A stretch of DNA of 37,991 nt, from contig DBZJ01000240.1 in NCBI GenBank assembly GCA_002311635.1, positions 3,495 to 41,485 on the forward strand, given 5' to 3'. The stretch comes from Syntrophaceae bacterium UBA1163 (GTDB lineage Bacteria > Desulfobacterota > BSN033 > UBA1163). Under the pieces are notes generated by a model. The model saw nothing but the letters and a program-made list of their open reading frames with translations. It ran no database searches and was not told the origin of the DNA. Each line of letters opens with the position of its first letter. Positions within the stretch are counted from its first letter, which is position 1. This document shows, in pieces, positions 8,257-14,842 of the stretch. The position numbers and the translations under genes were made by a program.

Positions 8257-9216
8257 GTGAAGTTACAGGAAGCTCTCCGGGAGATCCAATCGCTAAAGAA
8301 GAAAGTACGGTCTCTCACGAAAGAGATCGAATCCATCAAAGCCGCTTTTACGGAAAAGCCTTCTCCAGTGGAGGAGATGCTCAAGATGAGGGGGATCAAG
8401 GTATTCCGGAAGAATCCCACCGACCGCCTGTTCTTCCCTGCCGATTTTTCTCCGCTTGACAAAACCCGTTTCTACGAGATGATGAAGAGATATTCTTTTC
8501 GTCTCGTTCTGAGAGATATGATCAAATACCAGGATGGGTTTCGCATCCAGGATCTGACCCGCTACTGCTCTGCGAAGGTCGTTCAAGCGTATTGCAACCT
8601 GCTTTGCGAAATGGGGGCAGTTATAAAAAATGGGAGGGGGAGATATCGAACGCGCGTCTCGCCTCTTTACAGTTTCGGACCCACGTTGGAATGGTTCATT
8701 GCCGAGGTGCTCCAAAGGGAGTTCGCCTCCCCCGCCATCTATGGAGTCAGCGTAAAGAACACTCCCTCCGGCGGCGACTACGATGTCATGGCTTGCTGGA
8801 ACCAGAGACTTGTCTATGTGGAAGTGAAATCCTCTCCTCCCAAAGGGATCGAGCGGAACGAGATTTCAACTTTCTTTTCCAGAATAGAGGATGTCCTACC
8901 GGAAGTGGCGTTCCTTTTTAACGATACACAGTTAAGGATGAAGGATAAGTTGGTTGTGATGTTTGAGGAAGAATTGGAAAGAAGATATGGGAGGGAATCG
9001 AAGACCCTCTACCCCGTGGAAAGGCTGATCGAGGAACTCTTCCACGTCCAGAATCATATCTTTATCGTGAACAGCAAAAAAGATATTGTAGAAAATTTTC
9101 AGCACTGCCTTAGACACTACCTGCATCGCGGAGGCCCCTCGCCCTCCCCTCTCCCCGTTGGGGAGAGGAAAAAAATGAGGGGTGCGGCTTCGATGGAGAC
9201 AAGATATGAAGAATAA
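8257..9216 (+). CDS. Uncharacterised coiled-coil protein with a PD-(D/E)XK-like nuclease signature
   Basis: I do not recognise a named family. This 319-residue protein begins at GTG directly after the radical SAM stop. Residues 3-30 form a probable coiled coil. The middle (about 75-135) looks like a winged-helix region (FRIQDLTRYCSAKVVQAYCNLL). Residues 142-230 fit a restriction-endonuclease fold: a conserved-looking acidic helix (WFIAEVLQREF), GGDYDV (D174/D176) and VYVEVKSS (E189-x-K191), the D...ExK pattern. A DNA-cleaving or DNA-processing role is an inference from that motif and the overlap with polX. The last ~20 residues (PSPSPLPVGERKKM and after) are translated from a dispersed palindromic repeat, so the native C-terminus probably ended earlier. 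Confidence 0.75.
   Translation: MKLQEALREIQSLKKKVRSLTKEIESIKAAFTEKPSPVEEMLKMRGIKVFRKNPTDRLFFPADFSPLDKTRFYEMMKRYSFRLVLRDMIKYQDGFRIQDLTRYCSAKVVQAYCNLLCEMGAVIKNGRGRYRTRVSPLYSFGPTLEWFIAEVLQREFASPAIYGVSVKNTPSGGDYDVMACWNQRLVYVEVKSSPPKGIERNEISTFFSRIEDVLPEVAFLFNDTQLRMKDKLVVMFEEELERRYGRESKTLYPVERLIEELFHVQNHIFIVNSKKDIVENFQHCLRHYLHRGGPSPSPLPVGERKKMRGAASMETRYEE
9148..9168. repeat. CCTCTCCCC palindrome inside the 3' end of a coding sequence
   Basis: CCTCTCCCC-gtt-GGGGAGAGG is a perfect 9-bp stem. It lies within the PD-(D/E)XK-like gene about 50 bp before its stop and belongs to the same family as the copies at 5761, 13596, 20912 and 35704. Confidence 0.75.
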
Positions 9217-10921
9217 AGACATCTCCGATCTCTTCGAAAAGATGGCGGACATTCTTGAATTTAAAGGGGAGAACCCCTTTAAGATCAGTGCCTACCGAAG
9301 GGCTTCAAGGATCATCGGAGATCTCACGGAAGACATCGAAGAGATCGTGGAGCAGGGAGGACTCAAGAACATCCCAGGGATTGGCGAAGGGATGGCTCAG
9401 AAGATTGAGGAATATCTGAAGACGGGAAAGATCTCCAAATTTGAGGAGGCCAGAAAGGGGGTCCCGGATGAATTGATCGCCATCATGAATATCCCGGGGA
9501 TGGGACCCAAGACGCTTTTGATGCTTCATAAGGAGAAGGGAATCAGCAGCCTCTCACAATTGGAGAAGGCGTTGGAGGATGGGTCCTTAATGGGCCTTTT
9601 CGGGATAGGTGAGAAGAAGATCGAAAACCTCAAACGAGGGATCCTGCTCCTTAAACAGAGTAAAGGCAGAATGAGTTTAGGGGTGGCTTTTCCTGCGGCC
9701 AAACGGATTGTGGAATCGTTGAGGCAGAGGACAGGATCGAGAAAGATAGAATGGGCAGGTTCCCTTCGTAGGATGAAAGAGACTATCGGAGACATCGACA
9801 TCATGGCGACCGACCCCGACAAGGAGAAGATCGTTCAAGTGTTTACCCATCTGCCGGAGGTCAAAGAGGTCTTAGCCTCTGGGGAGACCAAGGCCTCTGT
9901 CATCGTGGAAGGGGGAACGCAGCTTGACCTTCGCGTGGTGGAAGAAGATTCTTATGGTGCAGCGCTTCAATATTTCACCGGATCAAAAGCGCACAACATT
10001 CATCTGAGAGGGATCGCTAAGGCCAAAGGAATCAAGGTTAACGAATACGGGGTATTTAAAGGCAAGAAGAAGATTGGCGGAAAGGACGAAAAGGATATTT
10101 ATCATGCTTTAGGAATGGATTGGATGGAGCCGGAGCTGCGGGAAGATCGTGGAGAAATCGAAGCCGCGCAAAAAGGTCGTCTCCCGAAACTGGTTCAGGA
10201 GTCCGATATCAAGGGAGATCTTCATGTTCACTCCAAATGGAGCGACGGGACATCCCCCATCGAAGAGGTTGCTCGAGCTGCCCAGAAGAGGGGCTACCAA
10301 TATATCGCCATCACGGATCATTCAAAATCTCTCAGGATTGCCCATGGCCTTGACGAGTCGCGATTAATGAAACAGATGGAGGAGATTGACCGGGTGAATG
10401 AAAAGCTGAAAGGTTTCAAAATTCTTAAAGGTACAGAAGTCGATATTCTTGCCGAGGGAAGATTAGACTTCCCCGAAAAAGTGTTAGAGGAATTTGATAT
10501 CGTCGTTGCGTCGATCCACAGCGGCTTTAAACAAGACCGGGCTAAGATGACGAAAAGAATCATCCAGGCGTTTGAAAATCCGTATCTCCGCATCTTTGCT
10601 CATCCCACCGGCAGGCTGTTAGGGACCAGGGATCCCTATGAGGTCGAAATGGATCAATTGATAGACGCTGCAAAGAAATTCGGAAAGGTATTGGAAATCA
10701 ATGCCTACTTCGAACGTCTCGATTTGGACGACATCCATTGTCGGAAAGCAAAGGAGATGGGTATTCAGGTCGCCATCGGCACGGATTCCCACCACCCGGA
10801 TCAAATGTGGATGATGAGCCTCGGAGTGGCCGTGGCAAAGCGCGGATGGCTTGAGAAGAAAGATGTGCTCAATACGCTTTCCTTGAAAGAAATTCTGAAG
10901 TGGTGCCACCACACACGATAA
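9206..10921 (+). CDS. polX: PolX family DNA polymerase/3'-5' exonuclease with PHP domain
   Basis: This 571-residue protein is a bacterial family X polymerase used in gap-filling base-excision repair. The N-terminal 8-kDa-like region has helix-hairpin-helix motifs (LKNIPGIGEGMAQKI and IMNIPGMGPKTL). The palm carries GDIDIM (D196, D198) and a third acidic residue in QLDLRVV (D241), so the polymerase triad is intact. The C-terminal PHP phosphoesterase domain has complete metal ligands: DLHVHSKWSDG, ITDHS, GTEVD, SIHSG, FAHPTG and GTDSHH. This predicts exonuclease or AP-endonuclease activity. The frame opens at a GTG at 9182; the ATG at 9206, overlapping the previous stop by 11 bp, gives the expected family N-terminus. 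Confidence 0.95.
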   Translation: MKNKDISDLFEKMADILEFKGENPFKISAYRRASRIIGDLTEDIEEIVEQGGLKNIPGIGEGMAQKIEEYLKTGKISKFEEARKGVPDELIAIMNIPGMGPKTLLMLHKEKGISSLSQLEKALEDGSLMGLFGIGEKKIENLKRGILLLKQSKGRMSLGVAFPAAKRIVESLRQRTGSRKIEWAGSLRRMKETIGDIDIMATDPDKEKIVQVFTHLPEVKEVLASGETKASVIVEGGTQLDLRVVEEDSYGAALQYFTGSKAHNIHLRGIAKAKGIKVNEYGVFKGKKKIGGKDEKDIYHALGMDWMEPELREDRGEIEAAQKGRLPKLVQESDIKGDLHVHSKWSDGTSPIEEVARAAQKRGYQYIAITDHSKSLRIAHGLDESRLMKQMEEIDRVNEKLKGFKILKGTEVDILAEGRLDFPEKVLEEFDIVVASIHSGFKQDRAKMTKRIIQAFENPYLRIFAHPTGRLLGTRDPYEVEMDQLIDAAKKFGKVLEINAYFERLDLDDIHCRKAKEMGIQVAIGTDSHHPDQMWMMSLGVAVAKRGWLEKKDVLNTLSLKEILKWCHHTR

Positions 10922-10954
10922 ATCGCAAAAGGCATGGCACGAGAAGAATGCGAG

Positions 10955-11773
10955 TTAGAACCAGTGGAAGAGCTGCTTAATATCTTCGACATATTCCGGA
11001 AATGGAGCAGGAGTGAAGGAGACGAAAAAAGCGAGAAATACAAAGCCTCCGAGTAACTTCCTTTTCCAATCAAGGGGCGTTTGATCATCCATTGGAGGTG
11101 GATGCCGGAATCCGAAAAGGATGATGAGGATGAGAAGGAGGAACCATCCCGGATTGTAAAATACGGTGATAAAGGCCATCACGGTAATAGCAATGAGGAA
11201 GATAACCCGGCTCCTTTTCCCGAAGAGAGCATAAGCGATGTGGCCTCCATCTAACTGTCCGATGGGAAGAAGATTGAGTGAGGTGACAAAAAGGCCCACC
11301 CATCCCGCAAATCCGATTGGGTGAAGAACAATCTCATAATTTTCAGGGATCTGTCCTAAAACCAAACGCTGGATAAAAGAGAAGAGGAACGGGTCTGCAA
11401 GGCGGAGCGCTCCTTCCTTAATGTGTGAGGCTGGGACCACATTGGAAAGTCCTAAACCGATTACGATTGCCGGGACACTGAGAATAAGACTGGTAAAAGG
11501 GCCGGCCACACCGGTGTCGAAAAGGGCCCTTCGAGAAGAGACCGTGCTTTCCATGCGAATCACCGCACCCAAAGTCCCGAAAGGCGGAAGGGGGAAGGGC
11601 AAGAAAAAGGGCAATGTCGCTCTTATCCCGTACTTTCTGGACATCAAATAATGGCCCATTTCGTGTCCGAAGAGGATAAGGATCACTGCAAAAGAATAAA
11701 CAGGGCCTCCGACGAAACACGTGGAGGCCACTGTCAAAATGAAAAGAACAAGATGGAGTGTATATCTTCGCAT
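10955..11773 (-). CDS. Site-2 protease family (M50) membrane zinc metalloprotease
   Basis: This 272-residue polytopic membrane protein has the intramembrane zinc site HEMGH (about residues 37-41) in the second hydrophobic segment and LLPIGQLDGGH (about 175) carrying the third ligand. There is no PDZ domain, which places it with the short S2P/rhomboid-like-topology group rather than RseP. A short arm (PFFLPFPLPPFGTLGAV) between TM segments is characteristic of this group. Such enzymes cleave membrane-bound regulators, but the substrate is unknown. The frame extends one codon to a TTG; the ATG at 11773 is preferred. It lies 9 bp downstream of the COX24-like miniprotein stop, so the two are probably co-transcribed. 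Confidence 0.88.
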   Translation of the reverse strand: MRRYTLHLVLFILTVASTCFVGGPVYSFAVILILFGHEMGHYLMSRKYGIRATLPFFLPFPLPPFGTLGAVIRMESTVSSRRALFDTGVAGPFTSLILSVPAIVIGLGLSNVVPASHIKEGALRLADPFLFSFIQRLVLGQIPENYEIVLHPIGFAGWVGLFVTSLNLLPIGQLDGGHIAYALFGKRSRVIFLIAITVMAFITVFYNPGWFLLLILIILFGFRHPPPMDDQTPLDWKRKLLGGFVFLAFFVSFTPAPFPEYVEDIKQLFHWF

Positions 11774-11782
11774 CAAAGATAA

Positions 11783-11875
11783 TTATTTCTTTTTCTTATG
11801 ACGATCCCGGTCTAACTGCTTCTTGTGTTTGTGTTTTCGCATCTTTTTCCGGCGCTTCTTGACAACGCTTCCCAT
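11783..11875 (-). CDS. 30-residue AURKAIP1/COX24-domain (bS22-like) basic miniprotein
   Basis: The translation is MGSVVKKRRKKMRKHKHKKQ followed by LDRDRHKKKK. The ATG is preceded by a strong GGAGG site. The motif SVVKKRRKKMRKHKHKK matches the AURKAIP1/COX24 C-terminal domain, known in mitochondrial small-subunit protein mS38 and the related actinobacterial bS22. It is therefore likely a tiny ribosome-associated protein that contacts rRNA with its basic residues. It lies 9 bp upstream of the S2P-type protease and about 30 bp downstream of a terminal-inverted-repeat element. The assignment rests on the sequence pattern, and ribosome binding in this organism is an inference. Confidence 0.75.
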   Translation of the reverse strand: MGSVVKKRRKKMRKHKHKKQLDRDRHKKKK

Positions 11876-11904
11876 GATTCTCCCTCCTTTCTATCTTTGA
11901 CTAC

Positions 11905-12109
11905 CAGGCTGCTCAAAAACGCCCATCTGCTGCGTTTCCTTCATCCTTCCCCGTATCAAGCACGGGGCAGGCTCATTGCGGCGTACATCCGAGTACGCCT
12001 CTGGCCGACTCACCAACTCGTCGGCGTGGCAAGATGTCGCTCCTTGTTCGTCGCGACGCCACTCTCAGGATTTCAGGGGCCTTGCAGCTGGGTATTTTTG
12101 AGCAGCCTG
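11905..12109. mobile_element. 205-bp MITE-like element with ~27-bp imperfect terminal inverted repeats
   Basis: The left end CAGGCTGCTCAAAAACGCCC (11905 on) is the near reverse complement of the right end GGGTATTTTTGAGCAGCCTG (ending 12109). The match extends to CATCTGC/GCAGCTG. No transposase is encoded: the plus-strand frame that crosses the element has no recognisable domain. It sits between the Lrp-like and COX24-like genes and likely replaces part of the upstream region of the latter. Confidence 0.75.
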
Positions 12110-12135
12110 AGAGACATCATTTTTTCAGCACCCTG

Positions 12136-12369
12136 CTAATCTACAATCACATTGGTCTGGGTTCTTAGAACACCGTTCAGTCCCTGAAGTTTGGTGACGA
12201 TGAAATCGCCAAGAATATTGATGTCCGGGGCCTCCACCAGAACGATGACGTCATAGGGACCCGTCGTCGCATTGGCCCGCTTCACTCCCTGTATTTTCGA
12301 GGCTCCCTTCGCCACGTCCCTGGCAGCCCCCGCCGTGCACTCGATAAAGACATAAGCTGAAATCGGCAT
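12136..12369 (-). CDS. Stand-alone Lrp/AsnC ligand-binding (RAM/ACT-like) domain protein
   Basis: This 77-residue protein is the C-terminal effector domain of Lrp/AsnC regulators without the helix-turn-helix. It has VKRANATTGPYDVIVLVEAP followed by GVLRTQTNVIVD, the core beta-alpha-beta pattern of the family. Stand-alone RAM proteins oligomerise and bind amino acids, and some modulate full-length Lrp proteins. The start has a perfect GGAGGTGG site and a -10 box TATAAT upstream. It may form a transcription unit with the downstream COX24-like and protease genes, although the MITE lies between. Confidence 0.88.
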   Translation of the reverse strand: MPISAYVFIECTAGAARDVAKGASKIQGVKRANATTGPYDVIVLVEAPDINILGDFIVTKLQGLNGVLRTQTNVIVD

Positions 12370-12395
12370 ACGACCACCTCCTTCTGAAAAGACAG

Positions 12396-12422
12396 ATTAT
12401 ATCAAACCCGGTCCGATTTCAA
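12396..12422 (-). promoter_or_regulatory. Predicted promoter of the Lrp-domain gene
   Basis: On the minus strand, a consensus -10 TATAAT (12401-12396) is preceded by TTGAAA (12422-12417) with a 15-bp spacer. That spacer is short, but the -10 is perfect. The start would be near 12389, giving a leader of about 20 nt that contains the ribosome-binding site. Confidence 0.5.
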
Positions 12423-12495
12423 GTTCAAAAAACTCGGATCTTGTAATGCCTGAGCTACGAAGAATTATTGGTTATGAAGTCATGCTTTTTTTCTC

Positions 12496-12549
12496 GTAGC
12501 GTCGGCATTATTGCCGACGGACTCCGCCCTCAATAAATGAGGGCGCTAC
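12496..12549. repeat. Three-way-junction-like inverted repeat
   Basis: An outer stem GTAGCG (12496-12501)/CGCTAC (12544-12549) encloses two hairpins, GTCGGC-attatt-GCCGAC and CGCCCT-caataaatg-AGGGCG. The second hairpin is related to the one at 1259. It lies in the 12370-12707 gap, which holds no gene. Confidence 0.6.
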
Positions 12550-12572
12550 AACATAAGGCTACCTCCAAAAAT

Positions 12573-12642
12573 GTCATTCCTGCGAAAGCAGGAATCCAGA
12601 AGTCCTTTAACAATACTGGACTCCCGCCTCCGCGGGAGTGAC
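12573..12642. repeat. GTCATTCCTGC-type 70-bp inverted repeat
   Basis: GTCATTCCTGCGAAAGCAGG at the left and CCGCCTCCGCGGGAGTGAC at the right form imperfect inverted ends (about 27 nt), and each end is itself a small hairpin. This is a common type of dispersed non-coding repeat. Its exact family is not determinable here. Confidence 0.65.
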
Positions 12643-12707
12643 AAACTGGTAATTATTAGAGGTGCCCATAAGAATTCCTACCGTAACTGAGGGGTTGATC
12701 ATCTCTT

Positions 12708-13544
12708 TTATTTGACTTTACTCAGCTCTTTCTCATCGATGTGGAAACTATGCTGGTCCGTTGGAAAGGCCCCCCTCAATACTTCCTCTCTGTATGATTC
12801 AAAGGCTTTAAGGATCAGCTCGCTCAGGTTGACATATTTTTTTGCAAATTTGGGTGTGAAGCGATCGAAAAGGCCCAGCATATCATGGACCACCAATACC
12901 TGCCCGTCACAATGAACACCCGCACCGATTCCAATGGTCGGAACTTTCAGGCGCTCTGTTACCCTTTTTGAAATGGGGGCGGGGACAGCTTCGAGGAGGA
13001 CAGAAAAGGCCCCGGCGTCTTCAAGTGATAAGGCGTCATCAATGATCTTCTGTGCAGCCTGTGCATCCTTGCCTTGAACCTTAAATCCTCCAAGCATTGA
13101 AATGGTCTGAGGCGTCAGCCCGATATGTCCCATCACCGGGATACCTGCCTTCACGATCGCCCTCACAATATCCTTGACGCTGACGCCTCCTTCCAATTTC
13201 ACAGCATCGGTTCCTGCCTCTTTCATGAACCGGCCAGCATTGAGAATGGCATCCCTTTCAGAAGTGTTATAGGACATAAAGGGCATATCGCCGATGATCA
13301 GAGCAGTTTTTGCCCCGCGGGTCACGGCCTTGGTATGGTGAATCATTTCATCCATGGTAACCGGAAGGGTATTCTCATAGCCGAGTACGGTCATCCCGAG
13401 GGAGTCTCCCACCAGAATGATCTCAATCCCGGCCCGGTCTTCGAGCAAGGCCATGGGATAGTCGTAGGCCGTCAGCATGCTGATCTTCTTTCCTTCCTTC
13501 TTCATTGTCTGGATATCCACCGGAGTGATTTTCTTGCGGTCCAT
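12708..13544 (-). CDS. panB: 3-methyl-2-oxobutanoate hydroxymethyltransferase (ketopantoate hydroxymethyltransferase)
   Basis: PanB transfers a hydroxymethyl group from 5,10-methylene-THF to 2-oxoisovalerate, the first step of pantothenate synthesis. The 278-residue sequence is typical in length. It has MLTAYDYPMA at the N-terminus, the Mg-binding VGDSLGMTVLGYE, the signature HTKAVTRGAKTALIIGDMPFMSY, and GHIGLTPQ and IGIGAGVHCDGQVLV. The frame opens at a TTG five codons upstream, but that codon overlaps the ribosome-binding site AGGAGGAG that serves the ATG at 13544. It lies downstream of panE on the same strand, separated by a repeat-rich 127-bp gap. panC and panD are not in the window. Confidence 0.97.
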   Translation of the reverse strand: MDRKKITPVDIQTMKKEGKKISMLTAYDYPMALLEDRAGIEIILVGDSLGMTVLGYENTLPVTMDEMIHHTKAVTRGAKTALIIGDMPFMSYNTSERDAILNAGRFMKEAGTDAVKLEGGVSVKDIVRAIVKAGIPVMGHIGLTPQTISMLGGFKVQGKDAQAAQKIIDDALSLEDAGAFSVLLEAVPAPISKRVTERLKVPTIGIGAGVHCDGQVLVVHDMLGLFDRFTPKFAKKYVNLSELILKAFESYREEVLRGAFPTDQHSFHIDEKELSKVK

Positions 13545-13595
13545 GTTCTCCTCCTTCAATCATCTTTATCATTTCCCCTCCACCCTCCCCTACAT

Positions 13596-13651
13596 CCCCT
13601 CCCGTCAAGGGAGGGGAGAGAATAAGACTCCCTCTCCCCTTGCGGGAGAGG
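13596..13651. repeat. Two tandem pyrimidine/purine palindromes between panE and panB
   Basis: CCCCTCCC-gtcaa-GGGAGGGG (13596-13616) and CCTCTCCC-cttgc-GGGAGAGG (13631-13651) are two copies of the window-wide CTCTCCCC palindrome family lying in tandem in the panE-panB spacer. Confidence 0.7.
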
Positions 13652-13671
13652 TGGGGTGAGGGGGGATTAAT

Positions 13672-14583
13672 TCAAAAGCTTTTCTCTATAGCTTTCACCA
13701 GATCGGTTACCGTTTGATTAAAAGGAACAGGGATCCCCAACGGCTGAGCTTCTCTGACCACGGCACCGTTGATGGTGTCGATTTCAGTTTTCCGTCTGTG
13801 GTCAAAATCCTGACCCATCGAAGACCGGTTTTCTCTCGTCGCCGCTGCTGCCTTCCGAACTTTTTCAATCGGATCTTCTTCGATGTGGGCCCCTTTTCTC
13901 CTGGCGACCTCTGCCGCTTCAAGCACCAGTTTCTCCATCAGCCTGGCGGTTTCAGGATAATCCAGGAGTTGGCCATTCTTAAATCCGGTCAAAGCGGTCA
14001 AGGCATTGATCCCTACGTTGACCAAGAGTTTGCTCCAGACCTGGTCATGGATATTCGGGGAGACTTCCGTATCGATGCCTGCGTTGCAAAACATCTGGGC
14101 AATTCGAAGAGCGCGCTCCGTGATTCGATGATCCAGTTCCCCGATGAACGTTTTTCCCCATCCGGCATGTCGAACATGGCCTGGCCTTAGCAACGTTGCC
14201 CCATGCCCTGTGACTCCCAGCATGACCTTCTTCCGATCGATCTTCTTACAGATGACTTCCTCATTCCCAAGGCCATTCTGTAAGGTAAGAAATATTGTAT
14301 CTTCCTTCTCAAGGACCAGAGAATCTGAAACCGCCTTTTCAGTATCATAGGTTTTGACAAAAAAGATGACCACGTCAGCTTTTCCGACAGAGGTTACGTC
14401 GGGAGTTGCTTTCATTGGGACGGCTTGCGGCCCCTCTTTCTCTTCAAGGGTGAGACCGGCTGAGCAGATCGTTTCGACTTGTTCCTTCTTGTAACCGACC
14501 AGCCAGAGGTCCTCTCCCGCACGGGTGAGGAATCCGCCGAAGAGGCTTCCCATGGCTCCCGGTCCGATCATTACTATCTTCAT
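13672..14583 (-). CDS. panE: 2-dehydropantoate 2-reductase (ketopantoate reductase)
   Basis: This 303-residue NADPH-dependent reductase converts ketopantoate to pantoate. The N-terminal Rossmann motif is GPGAMGSLFGG, where GxGxxG is kept but Pro replaces the usual Ala at the second position. VIFFVKTYDTEKAV and LQNGLGNEEVI follow, then the conserved C-terminal catalytic region KLLVNVGINALTALTGFKNG, which carries the catalytic lysine, and SMGQDFDHRRKTEIDTINGAVV. It is upstream of panB on the same strand, which supports a pantothenate role over other members of the family. Upstream, 14584-14721 holds no gene. Confidence 0.94.
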   Translation of the reverse strand: MKIVMIGPGAMGSLFGGFLTRAGEDLWLVGYKKEQVETICSAGLTLEEKEGPQAVPMKATPDVTSVGKADVVIFFVKTYDTEKAVSDSLVLEKEDTIFLTLQNGLGNEEVICKKIDRKKVMLGVTGHGATLLRPGHVRHAGWGKTFIGELDHRITERALRIAQMFCNAGIDTEVSPNIHDQVWSKLLVNVGINALTALTGFKNGQLLDYPETARLMEKLVLEAAEVARRKGAHIEEDPIEKVRKAAAATRENRSSMGQDFDHRRKTEIDTINGAVVREAQPLGIPVPFNQTVTDLVKAIEKSF

Positions 14584-14721
14584 GGTTTTCCTTCAAATCA
14601 TTGCAGATGAAAGTTAACCGAGGCCTATTGAAAAATCAAGATCTTAAGCCACCACGGAGTTCAAGACTTTCAGATGATGAGGGGAGAGGGGTGATCGGCG
14701 GCCCCTGATCATTTTAGAACC

Positions 14722-14832
14722 TTAGATGACTTTGAGAAATTTTACGATGATTAGGATCAGCAAGAATACCAGGTAGAACCGCAAGAAGTAAAGTGCAATT
14801 TTTGTCGTGCGGGTCATTTTCACGCGAGGCAT
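14722..14832 (-). CDS. 36-residue single-span membrane peptide
   Basis: The translation begins MPRVKMTRTTKIALYFLRFY and ends LVFLLILIIVKFLKVI. The basic N-terminus is followed by one strongly hydrophobic segment (about residues 13-32) and a Lys-flanked end, so it probably inserts N-in. The start has an excellent GAGGAGGAG ribosome-binding site 4 bp upstream, and it begins only 10 bp after the stop of the PRC/MgtE_N/CBS gene. It is therefore very likely a translated third gene of the Nramp operon. I recognise no named family. By analogy with small subunits of ion transporters, it could tune or stabilise the Nramp protein; that is inference. Confidence 0.65.
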   Translation of the reverse strand: MPRVKMTRTTKIALYFLRFYLVFLLILIIVKFLKVI

Positions 14833-14842
14833 TGTCTCCTCC

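Noticed and set aside
11825..12139. Plus-strand 104-aa frame across the 205-bp inverted-repeat element
   Set aside because: It is the translation of a MITE and antisense of the COX24-like gene, with no coding signature.
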